DNA from: Larus michahellis
Taxonomy: Eukaryota; Chordata; Aves; Charadriiformes; Laridae
Direction of reading: 5' to 3'
NCBI RefSeq assembly: GCF_964199755.1
Contig: NC_133906.1
Location: 9,176,001 to 9,240,000, forward strand
Length of the DNA stretch: 64,000 nt
A program made the translations under genes and the position numbers. Of the stretch, positions 52,459-64,000 are shown piece by piece; the stretch's first letter is position 1, and each line of letters starts with the position of its first letter. The notes under the pieces were generated by a model. It searched no databases, was not told the origin of the DNA, and saw only the letters and a program-made list of their open reading frames with translations.

Positions 52459-55400
52459 AGCTATACAAACAGCTTTTCTCGTTCTGGTTTTGTCTGCTTT
52501 TTAAAATTTAGTGCAAACGACTTCATCCCGGGAGCTCCGCTCTCGCACATTGTGTCCTGCTCTCTTTCTTTTCATGGGCAATGTATAAACTCCTGAAAAT
52601 AAGGAATTTTAATGGGAGTGCTGATTCAGCCTGAACTTTGCTGTACCAGCACAGAGTACATTGAAAGGATAAAATAAAAGGACTTTACAAACTCCAGCTC
52701 TGTGTGCCTGACGATTTTCTCTAGGGAACAACCTGGCAAGTTATCTGACAATACCCATCCAGAGAAGCTTTCGGTTTGCCTGTGCGCTGTGCATGCCAAT
52801 GAGGTCTGGAATAAACAATCCATGCAGCAAAGCGGTGTATTATTTATGCATCGTCACATCCATCTATATAGAAAATTGGCTCTAAATTAAAAAAGCAGGT
52901 ATCAATATTGCCTACGTGCTGGCTCCCAGGGAGAAGCTTGAGGGAATAAGGCAAAATCTCAGTAATAAGGGCTCTTTTCCTCCTATCGATGTAAACAAAC
53001 AGCCTGTGCCACTGGAGCAATGCTTATGTTAGTAAATATCCTGAGGTGTTTCACGGAAATCAATCTGCAGAGAAAAACTGCCTAAGATAACAAAATTTCA
53101 GCACCTCCCCAAGTCAAGCCCAGGCCTTGCTGCATGTTTGGGGCTGGGGGCGACGGGTGAGGAGGAGCAATGGGTCAACTCTTTTAATTTTTCGGAGCAC
53201 AGCTCATGAAACGATATCCTCCGAGCCCTGAATACCGCACTGGTTACAGTTTGGTTCGATCAAATTCAAGGACAGGAGAAATTGCAGGAGGGAAAGCAAG
53301 TGGAATTGGCTGCGAGCTGCAGGAATACGTGTTTAGAGAAAACTTCTGCAGCGGAGTGAACTGAGAGGGGACCACTCGTATGGAAACCAAATGACTTGGC
53401 AGGTAATTTTCCACCCTCCTCCCGTGGTTGCTGATTCTCGCTGCAGCACAGCCAGGCCAGGCATGGCAGCCTGGAAGGAAATGTCAGCCCCCGGCTCTGT
53501 CACCTCCAGGAGCCTCGTGCCCTGCAGTGATTGTGATACAGAGGACAGAATTACAGTTTCACTGTAAAACCAAGCAGGCTTGCTTCACTGCAAGACCAGG
53601 CAGTGGATGAAGTCAGGGGTTGTCTGTGACGATGGTAATTTGCGTGGCTATTCTGCTTGTCGGCCAGGGCGTCTAGTAAAACAAGTGAAGGAATCAGCTA
53701 GCCTTAATTAACGAGCATAAAAATCCAAGCTTTGCTCTAATTTTCACCTAAAGCTCCCAGCGTTTCCGCAGCAGTGACATCCTGTCCTTACTCATACCAC
53801 CTCCTTTTCTGTCCCCTCCTTCTGAGCACACAGGGCTACAGGGATGCCGGCTCCTGGGCTATGGGACTGGGCTCCAGTCACTCAAGTACAAACCAAACAC
53901 AAATCTGTATTTTCCTTTATCTGCTCTTTAACTCTCCTCCCTGCTGCAAAAATCACAGCAAAGCCAAACCTCCACTGTGCAGAAAGGTTGGGCCATTCGT
54001 TAATGGTTACGAATGACCCTGAGATCGCTCTGACCTGGTGCCCATGCTTCACAATGCTTGTGGTGCCAAAGAGCCATGAAAATTCTGAAACTCCATCTCC
54101 CAAGTCCAAACACCCCTGAAATCCCACAAACCCTTTAAATGTTGATCTTACCACTGGTGTTGTCCATGAAACTTCCTGAGCAGGTGGTCTATAAAAAGTT
54201 CAGGTTAGGTATTACCTGGCGTCTGACTTAACGAAGCTTTGTGCCAGTCTGTACAACCAAGAGGTGACGGTGCCTCTGGAGTGTCAGCTCAGATGACCGC
54301 TCCAGCATTTGCTTGGTCATTCAACACTTCCATCTTGGTAAATCTCAGAGGGTTTCTGATCACACGTCCTTAAAATGTTTTCAGTTATCATGAAAGGCGA
54401 GGCTGGTGCTGCTTCCCGTGGCGTCAGAAACCCCATGAGAACTCACAGTCTCTTGCCAGGCCCCTCTCATTACCAAACCTGGGCAGAAACCAGATATACT
54501 GGGGGAAGGAGAGGGAAGGGAAAGGCGTTGGGTTAAGAAGAAATGAGCAAAACTTTCTTTTCAAACCTCAAACTTGTTTTTTGTACCAATTGTGAATGAA
54601 GATTGAAGTTGGCTTTTGTTCTATTGATTGAAAAAGGGAATGATGGGTGAAACTCATAGTGGGAAGGACGTGAGATTTTTTACAGAGGTGCTCAGATATG
54701 ATTGATTCATATCACTGAGATTTAGAAGGCTGAAGAAAATCCATAGAAAGGATAGCGAGGGTTTTTCAGACCTCAGACACCGTCAAGGCCACAAATGCAC
54801 TACTGCTTTTTGAATGTGAAGAACCCACATATTGTAAGGAGCCTTTGGAATCCAGCATTTTTAGCTGAACTACTCTTACTACAGATTTTAGATTTCCCCT
54901 CACAGTATCTGTCCCTCGTTTCATCATCCTTCTTGCTACAACTTAAGAGAAGTAAGAAGCAGGAGACTCACAACTTACAGGCCTACCACTCACTGTTCTT
55001 TGTAACATTTTCTGAGTACATTTATTTAGAAAGAAAGAAAGAAAATGAGACTTTCGATAGTCAGGAAAATCTAGAAAAATGCAGTCCCCGCAGTTACACA
55101 GTCCTGGTCCTTTACGCCAGTTTTGTGCCAAGGACTGACCAGTTCCTGGAAGTCTACCAGCAATCAGATACGAATCCCAACCAGATACAGATCCCAACCA
55201 GATCCTATTTTAAATTCAAATGTCCCACAGGCTCACAACTTTACTTCTTCCTTTTGTAAGTAAGGAACTTTCGCTTTTGACTAGTGAATATATCAAGAAA
55301 CCAGAGTTTTCTTTGGGTAGCTACTTCCCCAGCACCCTGTTAGACTCTCGTACCCACGTACACCAGGAATGGGTCCAGCAAACCCCACGCTGCAGCACTG

Positions 55401-57060
55401 CAGCTGAGCACAGGCAAAAGCAGACTTTAGCCCCCACTGTCGCTGGGTCAGCTACGGCAGGGCTGTGCCACTGCTGCCTTTTCTTTTGATAAATTTTTGC
55501 AACCAGCCAAGTTTTAGGACCAATTTGATTTTCTGCAAGTCTGCAATTTGGCCAGTCTTCCTGCCCTTCCCTGTGCCCTCGGAAGGTATGCGCTAAAATG
55601 AGTCAACACTGGGGAGCAAAAAAACAAAAAATGTTTCATAAGAAGTTTCCCCAGGACTGGATTCACAAATTAGTGAGACAGGCAGTTCAAAAGCTATTTG
55701 TCCCTAAAATACAGTTTACAGCATGGTGCAATTGTGGGACAGACGAGATTAGCTGCCGTAGCTATTAGGTTGTAATCTGAAAAACTGTGTCCTGGGTGAG
55801 CTGAGTGATATGTCCACTGGAGAAATTTCTAGTGGTGACCCTTGAGTTTACCTCACCTGATCATACCGATTTCTCACGTGACTCGATGCCACCACCTCTG
55901 CAGATCCCAAAGCATTTCACTGGTTTTGCTAAGGGACAATAATGGCAGAACCCATTGGGCAACAGGCAATACACAGGATTTGCTCACTACTTCTGACTCA
56001 CTCCAAAGCAGCTCAGATGATTTCTAACTTTCCTGCTGCTCACTTTCTTTAAACTACTTCCTTCAATATCAATAAAAAAGTGTTCACAAATGAGTGTGGT
56101 AAAGCTAACTAGTCCAGTAAATGCATGAGAATATATTTCCTTAGTCTCTAACAATAAAATTAAAACCTAAGAGGGTTTCACCCTTCCCAGCATGTTTAGA
56201 TTGTTCTTTTCCCATTACCTTGGGTAAGATACAAGGCAGATGACATTTAATTTGGGTGATAAGGAACCCAAAGGGAGTTGTTTTTCTGCTGCTGGCAGTC
56301 TGGCAACCACTGGAGCTCCGTAGGGAGAGCTTTCCTCTTCCTGCATCTCTGGAGAAGTGCCCACGACACGGAGCCTCCGGCAGCCTCGGCTCTCCCATTC
56401 CCAATCCCGCAGCGCTGCAGGAGCCTTCGGGGGGGGGGCACACAGCACATAGCTGAAAAGGAATCACAGCAATCCCCAAAATATTCTGGAGGATCTGGGG
56501 GGCGGCACCTGCACAGGTCCCACGGGTCCCCTCCCCATGCCCAGGGATACCCATCAGCCTGCCCACGCACTCAGGAGTTGCCAGCCTCCCCCAGCAGCTC
56601 AGGATCTTTCACTGCAATACTTACTTGCAACATCTACCAGCCCTGACTATTTAAAGCGATCAGAGATTTACATCAGGAGACTTTAAATATAGAAGTAATT
56701 TTGTGTAAACTCTTGCTTTTATTGCAGCTCAGAAAGGAGAAGGGAGGGAAAAGCCTTTCTTTTTTTAGACTTGGCAGGAAACAAGCAGTTAAATAAGTGA
56801 ATACTATAAAATGAAAATCTTAAAGTGATTACAAATATGAAAGGAGTGAATACCAAATTGAAACAGCCGTTTAATCAAGATAAAGTACAGAAATCCAGCA
56901 ATTGGCCTCCTTCCATGATCCTGTGGAGCTGCGCAAAGGAGGCGGCTTACTGTAGCATTACCAATCTCAGTTGTTCACTGCTGACTGCCGATACCCCAAA
57001 GTCTTCCACTCGTTGCAGCTTTTCACATGCAAAATGACTTCCTCTATGGATCACCCTTGA
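52459..57060. other. Intergenic, no gene recognised
   Basis: It includes a 17-bp tandem repeat at 55165-55204, a (GAAA)n run near 55028-55046 and a G9 run near 56430-56438. The 154-codon + frame at 54795-55259 has no recognised domain or codon signature and is not called as a gene. Confidence 0.55.
55165..55204. repeat. 17-bp tandem repeat, about 2.3 copies
   Basis: CAGATACGAATCCCAAC, then CAGATACAGATCCCAAC, then CAGATC. The period of 17 is not a multiple of three, which argues against a coding repeat. Confidence 0.85.
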
Positions 57061-57170
57061 TGTAAAGTGGCTTTAATTATTCAACAACTGAAATAAAGAT
57101 GAAAAAGTAATTGCATTTTAATTGCTCTAATAATGGCAGGAAGCTGCTCTGTGACTTAAATACTGAAAGG
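57061..57170. promoter_or_regulatory. Candidate non-coding element with paired TAATTGC sites
   Basis: TAATTGC occurs at 57108-57114 and 57119-57125, exactly 11 bp apart, with TTTAATTATTC upstream (57072-57082) and TCTAATAATGG downstream. One-helical-turn spacing of homeodomain-type sites suggests cooperative binding. Conservation was not tested. Confidence 0.3.
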
Positions 57171-58489
57171 TGAAGATTAAGGCTGTTTGTTAAGATGCCT
57201 TTCCTTCAAACCCAACTTCTTTGTATTCTCTGCCAGTCTTTGCTCCTTCCCTCACCCCATAACCAGTCACACCAGTGTACACCAGATTTATTCTTAAACT
57301 CCTGAGACGGTTTGGTCTGTTGAGACAGTGACATCGACAAATTGGAGCTTTTTACCATAAGCAATTTTAAGGTTGAGGGATTTTCTTTAAAGCATCTACA
57401 GACTGGGCAACAACAGCCCTTCAGAGATGGGTGACGGCAGTGGGAGGTTGCAGCAATGATGCTATATGGTGGGGAAATTATGTCGTTTAAGGGGCAGCTC
57501 CTGTTGTTTGACAGGCCTGGTGGCCCCCTGGCTCTGGTGGCCAGGGGGAAGCTTGGGTTTGTTTCCCTTCTTATCTGCAATTGGCACACAAAACCTTCAG
57601 GATTTTGGAATGGGAGGGGAGTGCATTAGAGAGGATTTGTTTGCTCCTTGCCCATTATGCTAAAATGTATGTGGGAACAAGTCCTGTCAGCCAGCCGCAG
57701 CAGTGGGAAGCAGCCTCACCAGGCAGCAGCCTTTGGCAAGGAAGTTTCAAGACCTGACCTAGCCTGACATTAACAGCACTTTGGAAATTAGTGTGAAAGC
57801 CACTGCTCGATACCCATGTATCACCTCTGACTGTCTCAGTTATCACAAAGATGTTTTTTTCCTTCTGCATGAGGAAGTTTTCTGCTTTTGTTGCCATCTC
57901 TGTCACAACGGGAGCTTCAATTCCTCACACCAGCTTCCTACCACAAACCGGAGTGCTCTCTCCTGCACACAATCCCTCCTGTGACTACACCACCCGGCAG
58001 TATCAAGTCAGACAGAATAAGCTCAGGAAAGGAACAGGTGCGGGTGGAATATAGAGTGAGGCTATTGACTTGGAGTGCCAGATACGGGCTGGAGTCAGCT
58101 CCAGATGTGAGCTGAACAATAACGAAAATCTTGTACTTTATCACCTTTTAAAGTACACGGAGGGATGGCCGAACAATTGTTTTCAGTGAATGATTTCAGG
58201 CAGTCATTAGCCTCACACAGAGAGAATAACACACATAAATACACAGGCAAGTCTATTGTGAGAAGAAAAAAGTTATCAACACAATTTTTAAGAAAAAAAC
58301 CTAATATATGGGGGGAAGCAAACTTCATTACTTCATTCTATCTCTCTCCTCTCCCTCTCACTATTCCTCTTCTTTCTTTCAATGCTTGCGATGCTCAGTA
58401 CAAGTTCAGTACTGATGGAGGTTATGCAGCATTTTCATAAGCAGTTCAAAAAGAAGCCTTGTGGTTATAAAGACACTGTTATTGGGGTA
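57171..58489. other. Intergenic, no gene recognised
   Basis: Unique sequence with short chance frames on both strands. No repeat or signal identified. Confidence 0.55.
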
Positions 58490-59055
58490 GTTTACTTTTT
58501 GCTGGAAGAATCATTAATTCAAATTGCAAACTGAAATAGGAGCAAATTCCTCTATTTATTAACGAACTAATTACTCGTTTAAATCAAAGTGAAAATATGC
58601 CAGATATTGGCTATGCCTCAGCAGGCCCCTGCTCTGCGGGTATTAGACTGCTGCAGGTTGGACTGACCCAGTTCCCACCAGGAATGAAACAAGAATGGAA
58701 CTGTAAGTCACAATACCTCCTTTCTGGTCCCCCCAGGTGTCCAGGAGACTTATGTCCCAGGCGGTGCTGTTACCAGACGGGCTGAGGCGACCCCTCGGTG
58801 CAAAACTGCAATGTGAGCAACAGCACAAAAGGCTTCTGTGGGATGAGATAAAGCTTATTGAGAAAAGATTTTGCTAAGTTAAAAGCAAGAATAAAGTAAA
58901 TATTATAGACATTCTTCAGCCCTGTGTAATGGGAATACCGCCATAGTTAAGGCTGAATTGCAATTTGCATTCAAAAGTAGGAAGAAATTACTCTAGTTCG
59001 CATTTCAATGAATGAAATTCATCTAATGAATTAGCATATGTTGCTGTGAGACAAT
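58490..59055. promoter_or_regulatory. Candidate conserved non-coding block with octamer and TAAT sites
   Basis: The first part (58500-58590) has ATCATTAATTCAAATTGC and AACTAATTACTCG. The last part (58840-59045) has a perfect octamer ATTTGCAT at 58963-58970, ATGAATTAGCATATG and CAATGAATGAAATTC. The middle carries a less AT-rich stretch. POU and homeodomain motifs dominate. No coding potential. Confidence 0.28.
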
Positions 59056-62000
59056 TTCCAGTTTCAGAGGAAGCCAAAATTTGTGCATAAAGCTTTAAAA
59101 GTAAAATATTTTCTGGTTTTTTGCAGAAATACTCTCAAAAGTTCCTTCCTTAGAACATTGCCTCTCTTCCCCACACGCCACTGGGGAGTCCTGCCCAGGG
59201 GAACCCCCAGATTCCTGTTGCAATATGGAAATTTTGTGCAGCCTCTGAACTTTTTTCCAAGCAGGGGAAAGACCAGTGAAGCCATTTGTGGGCATGTCAA
59301 CAAGAACATGCAGTTGCCCTGAGGAAAGGGGCTGGTGTGGGGCTGGGCAAGGAGGAGAAGGGGCAGCAGCCATGCAGGGGGAGCTGAAGGCCCGCCATGA
59401 GCAGAGGGACTGGCCATCACGTCCAGAAATGCCCCTGTGCTGCTCTCCAGGAAGCCTGGTGCCCTGCAAGGCAGTGATGCTTTATCTATGAAACATCCCA
59501 TAATGCTATTTATCACTGGCTGTACCTCCAAACTCCTCAGTAAGGAGCCAGCCAACACGGCACCTGGGCAGCATGGGACGCTGTGAGCTGCTCCACGCTG
59601 CAAGGACCCTCAGCTGGTCCCCTCCCTCCTACCCTGCTGCAGCTCCATGCTCTGCTCCTTGCGGGATGATTTTGGGACGCTCAGTAGGGTTTCACTCTCA
59701 CTATCAATTGGACACACCAGACCTGAATATAGCACTCAACAGACCAGAGGGAAATAGGGGAGATGGTACCAATGGACACATGATCCTGAAATCCCCACCC
59801 ATGCCTGTGATCCTACATCAAATTTAGCACCCCACCAGAACCATCTCTGCCACTGATTTACAGATGCTTTAAGCACTGGCAAGATTTTCTCCCTCTGCAT
59901 GCAGCTTGGACCCTATGGCTGGCCAGACCCTCTCTGCTGGGCTGCAAGGATAAAGGTAAAACTCACCCATGTGCTGCGAGAGCCCCTGAAGTATTTCTCA
60001 TAACACCCTTAAATGACAAATCACCTGTAGTAATTGCTATATTTTTGGGTCACCTCAAAAAAGGGTGCTGGCATGATCCAGCACAGCTGCAAAACTGGAC
60101 TTGGTCTCACAAAAACAAGCTTTCTCACAAGGGACTTGTGCTTCCTGTTCCTTCTTCAAATACCTTATTATTACCATTAAAAATTCAGCACCTATATTGT
60201 TTAAGCCATCAAACCTATTATGAACAAAGTGCTAACATATTTTAAAGTAATGAACCGAGCACGGTACCTAACAGCGAGGCCATTGCATTGCTCCTGGCAA
60301 GTGTGGTAGAAGGATGAAATTATATTTGTGACAAGGGATATCACTCGATTTGAATATCAGCTCTATTAAACAGAAAATAGCGAATGCATCAGCTCTACAC
60401 CACCTCTGATGGCATGCTGAGGCAAGTATTTGGTAGGGTCAGTAGGTAAAAACTGAGCAGAATAATTCTACTCATTGCTGCCTTCACGGGAAGCTCCAGA
60501 AGTAATATGCATTTACAGGGAAATTTAACTGAGCCTATGGAGATTTATTCTGTGAGAATTTTCCTCTCTTCCATGGTAGTTGTTTGGGTTTTCTTTTCAG
60601 TTTCAGATTATGAAAATGATTATTCAGAGGGGAAAATAGCATTGCATAGATGCCACTGTGCAAACAGTAACTTTTGGAGGAGTAAAACATTATCATCAGA
60701 GAACATGGCAATTTGATTTACAAGCGAGCAGACAGGAGAATGTGACAGCAAGCGAATAAAGGCTAGCTCTCACGGGGTGAAGCCACCTGTAGCGCTGACG
60801 CAGACTGATTGTGCAGCCGCTGCAGAGCCTCCCGCCGTGCTCACCGGCGTGTGTGCAGGCTCTGCGCTTTGCAGAGGACACAGTGGTCTCTAGCAGGTTA
60901 GCCGCGGCGGAGATGAAGTTAGCCCCAATTTCCCCTTGGCTAAAGCTTCCTTGAGGGTATGCAAAACAATACTCTGCTAAAGGATAGTTCAAAGGGCTGT
61001 ATGTTGCACCAACACTCCGTAAATTCAGCTCAACCATCTTAAGAGAACTTTATGTCTCTTTCTAGAGCCTTCTTCGCCTCATCAGGTTTCCATTTCTAAG
61101 GCAGAGACCCCTCAAAACCCTGTTCCAATCTCAGCCTCTGCTGGCGACCCTACTCTACAGCTCACACACTGGTCTAGGGCCTTATTATAACCAGTCCGCA
61201 GACAATTTCAGTAAAGGCACAAGGGAGAACACTTTTACAGAAAGCACAATCAAACTGTCAGTGCCCTCATTAAGCAGAGGGCACCTCAGTCCCCAGATGC
61301 ACCGGGAGCAGCACGTGGGCCATTAGCAAAACCGGGGCTGCCCAGGACACAGCGCAGGCTGCTGCAGGGCTTACAGCAGGATGAGTCTCACTGCCCTGGC
61401 AAAGGAAGAGGCAGAGAGCAGCGAGGTTAATTAGTTCGTACTTTTAATTAATTTGCCATTCTTAATAGATGCCACAGATATAGTCCTGAAGTCTTGCTTA
61501 ACGGATAGGGTAAATTTATTACATGTCAAATGGGCAGCATATGCTTTCCCAACCAGCTGTGCCCACGTGTGCATAGCCAGAGTTCCCGTGAGCTGTGGCT
61601 CAGCACGAGAAGGTATTTCAGTCTCCAATGCTCATTCTCTCCATTTCAGACTAACCATTAATCTGGTACCAGACAGGCTCCACCAAAATGGACCATGATG
61701 TGCTGCGTGTGTGTTTGTGTGTGCTGCTTTGCCAGTGTGTGCACACACTGCTGGGGTTTCTTGTTATTGCTGGAAACGGTCATGTTTGAACCTGCCACCG
61801 TTTCTTCCTTTCTGGTCCCTCTTTTGCAAAGGAGGGAAGGAGTTGTTCACCACCTGCAGTGAGACCTGACCTGCTGCTGGTGGGGCAGGAGCTGATTCCG
61901 ACTTCCTGCTGGGTGCTGCCAGCATCCCTTCCCGCAGCGGGCTGCCAACACCGGTGCTGCTTCTGCCACCGCCAGCCCACAGCTCCGCTGGTTCTGCCCC

Positions 62001-64000
62001 AGTTGCCACTCTCCAAAAGCACAAGCACTTGCTTAGTTTAAGCATGAGAGGCGCCTCACTGAACTTAAAGAGATACCCACACATTTGAAATTAATCCTTT
62101 GGACAAATGTCTGTAGGAGCAGGCTTCTGCTCCACAGTCAGCACAGCCTGAGGAGGCAGGCTCTGATGCCCCCTAAGCTCTCACACCCCCTTTCAGTGTT
62201 GCACCACAAAATAGCACAGTTTAGCCCCAGAAATTACCAGCTCGCCACATAGAAATGTCTGCCACGATTCCCAGCGGCTGAGGTATTGTGGTTCTTACAG
62301 GTAAGCCAGCGGTACCTGGATCTGCATTTTTGCAGTAGGCAGCTGCCCTCTTCACATCACTGAGAGAGGTTAGAAATCTGATGTCAAGTGAAGAATGGTA
62401 TTTCTGTTTCTTCCTTGGTGCGTGAGGGGAAAGGGGGGAGAAAGAAGAGGTGAGAGAATCAGACCTGAATGTTTCCAACAATAATTAATAGCGAATCTGG
62501 GCGGCACACACAGAGGGCTCCATGGCATCCATACAGACGAGCTTGTTTGAGCCAGAAAGCTGGCCTCCGAGACTGTCGAATCAGCTGGGAATATTGATGT
62601 GATTAACAATGATTTGATTTGGAAATCAATGCGAAGGAGATTGTTTGCTTGCTTTGTCCAATTTAGTCCGTGAAATACTGGCTTCAATGCAGGGAGAAAT
62701 TCAGCTGAAGCAGGAAGGGGATTTTGAGGAGGGGTGGAGTGGGGTGTGTTTGTTATTTTATCAGACATCCGTCTGGATTCTAGCTGGTGAAAACTTGAGC
62801 ATTCAATCAAATGTTTTATGTGTGTCTATAATAATCCAAACAAAGGAACAGCTGACAGCTCATGATCATTTAAAGATAGAGCAATTTCTATTTAGCAATC
62901 TTGTGACTGCATTTTCTGTATCTACGTGCAAGGCTTCTTAATCGTTGTGTGGGTTTTGTTGCAGTGTGGCTGCAAATGAAACACTATGAATTTACAGGAA
63001 GCCCAACACAAGCACTAAGTCTTTAAGAGGAATATTAAGAAGCCATTCTCCTGGGTCGCAGCGCAAAGAGGCTGCATATGCACAGCTATTAAAGGTTGCC
63101 AGGTAGAAGCTGTTGGGCTTATATTCTAACCCGAGGAGGAGTGGTAATTCATCGCGGATATTTGTATCAGAAAGGAGAGAAGCATTTTTTGAACTTTAGT
63201 CACATTAAATAGTCTCTTCCACTTGAGCTCGAGAGCTGCTTCTGCCAATAACTCCTGGGAGCACTGCAAGAACCCCTGGGTGAATTTTTTTGTGGTGTGG
63301 GCTGGGAAACAAACTCGTAAAGAATTGATAAATGGTCTCGCCTAACTTTAATGTGTTTTTTGAAATATGTGAAAAGCTTAATGATGAAATCCCAGACCCC
63401 ATCTGAGGGTCTCATTCTGCCACATTAATTTTGCTGAGTAGCCACTTGCTCCACAGGAACCACTATAAGAGTCAACACAAGGAAGAGCAGTAAATGACAC
63501 ACTAGAGCTGAAAGCTTGTCACCTTAGTATTGCCCTTGGGAAATTTATGCTCCTTAAAATCAGCAGCTTTGCCAGTTATGATGTAATTATTTCATCACTC
63601 ACTGTGGGAACTTGATTTTGTCACCCCCCCACCATCCAACAGGTTACTCAGATTCCCATTAAATGCTTGGTCTCTCCACCTAGTTACTTTGGAGGTGCAA
63701 GACTCTCCCTAGCCTGAATCAAAATTAGATGTCCAACGCTCAGGCAATTAAGAGCAAGGCAAGTTGATGGAATATGACAGCGAGACAGCCCTGCCTTGCG
63801 TGCAGGTCCTTCCCACAGCCCGTGATCGGCACAGGCTGAGAGGATTGCAGGACACGGGCTGTACCAGGCAGCTCTGCCTACGGAGACAGAGCCATCTGAT
63901 GATTCCCTTCCTCCCTCGCAGCTTCCAAGGCAGCACCCCTCTTTGGGTACAAATGGAGGTGTTGGAGGCTGTTTGCTCTGCCGTGGGAGGCTGTGCGAGT
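59056..64000. other. Intergenic to window end, no gene recognised
   Basis: Blocks 61425-61560 (GGTTAATTAGTTCG, TTTTAATTAATTTGCC) and 62570-62680 (GGAATATTGATGTGATTAAC) resemble conserved non-coding sequence. An 18-bp perfect palindrome in TG/CA sequence lies at 61733-61750. Overlapping frames near 59064-59603 show no recognisable domain. Confidence 0.55.
61733..61750. repeat. 18-bp perfect palindrome CAGTGTGTGCACACACTG
   Basis: Self-complementary over all 18 bases, next to a (TG)n-like run at 61704-61722. It probably arose within TG/CA simple sequence. Confidence 0.85.

Noticed and set aside
54795..55259. 154-codon + strand open frame
   Set aside because: No recognisable domain. Composition looks like translated non-coding DNA (Leu/Ser/Phe-rich), it crosses a 17-bp tandem repeat that is not a codon multiple, and there is no promoter or splice context.
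59064..59603. 179-codon minus-strand frame
   Set aside because: No recognisable family. A mixture of Cys/Pro/Ser-rich and Phe-rich segments is typical of chance translation, and other frames overlap it.
24000..64000. miR-146a hairpin, which lies beyond the ATP10B 3' side in mammals
   Set aside because: I looked for the mature-type sequence (TGAGAACTGAATTCCATGG) and its complement around every GAATTC in this region and found none; it may lie beyond the window.
1..64000. CRISPR arrays, bacterial operons, tRNA or rRNA genes
   Set aside because: Nothing with regular spaced repeats, cloverleaf boxes or ribosomal sequence was seen; the DNA is vertebrate nuclear sequence.

Overview
This is eukaryotic nuclear DNA and almost certainly from a bird. 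It has GT-AG split exons, a CR1 non-LTR retrotransposon with an avian-type reverse-transcriptase C-terminus and a short 8-bp 3' repeat, very few other repeats, and compact introns. The only protein-coding gene I can support is the 3' two thirds of a P4-ATPase lipid flippase on the + strand, identified as ATP10B. The window opens inside one of its exons. Fourteen coding exons, one of them partial, join in frame to 975 residues and a stop at 23985-23987. A 3' UTR of about 1.8 kb ends at a good poly(A) signal (AATAAA at 25803-25808 followed by a GU-rich element).

Layout. Positions 1-23987 hold ATP10B exons and introns: the nucleotide-binding domain (exons near 6.4, 7.1-7.7 and 8.2 kb), the TGD hinge (10.7 kb), the GDGxND motif (15.6 kb), then membrane segments 5-10 (16.2-20.5 kb) and the cytosolic tail (23.5-24.0 kb). 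Positions 23988-25825 are the 3' UTR. From there to 64000 there is no convincing gene on either strand. This 38-kb stretch has one 5'-truncated CR1 copy on the minus strand (28635-29802), several simple repeats, and a patchwork of AT-rich blocks dense in homeodomain-, POU- and GATA-like motifs. Those blocks look like candidate conserved non-coding elements, but conservation cannot be tested here.

The protein would be the catalytic chain of a flippase that works with a CDC50 subunit. In mammals ATP10B moves glucosylceramide and phosphatidylcholine in late endosomes and lysosomes. The phosphorylated Asp (DKTGT), actuator domain and membrane segments 1-4 lie upstream of the window.

I found no novel multi-gene system. 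The observations most worth checking are a phase-compatible possible alternative last exon in the final intron, a Trp-to-Ile change at a normally invariant family position in membrane segment 7, a sharp GC3 switch inside one exon, an A/U-rich perfect-looking hairpin with a GAAA loop in an intron, and several structured AT-rich blocks downstream of the gene.
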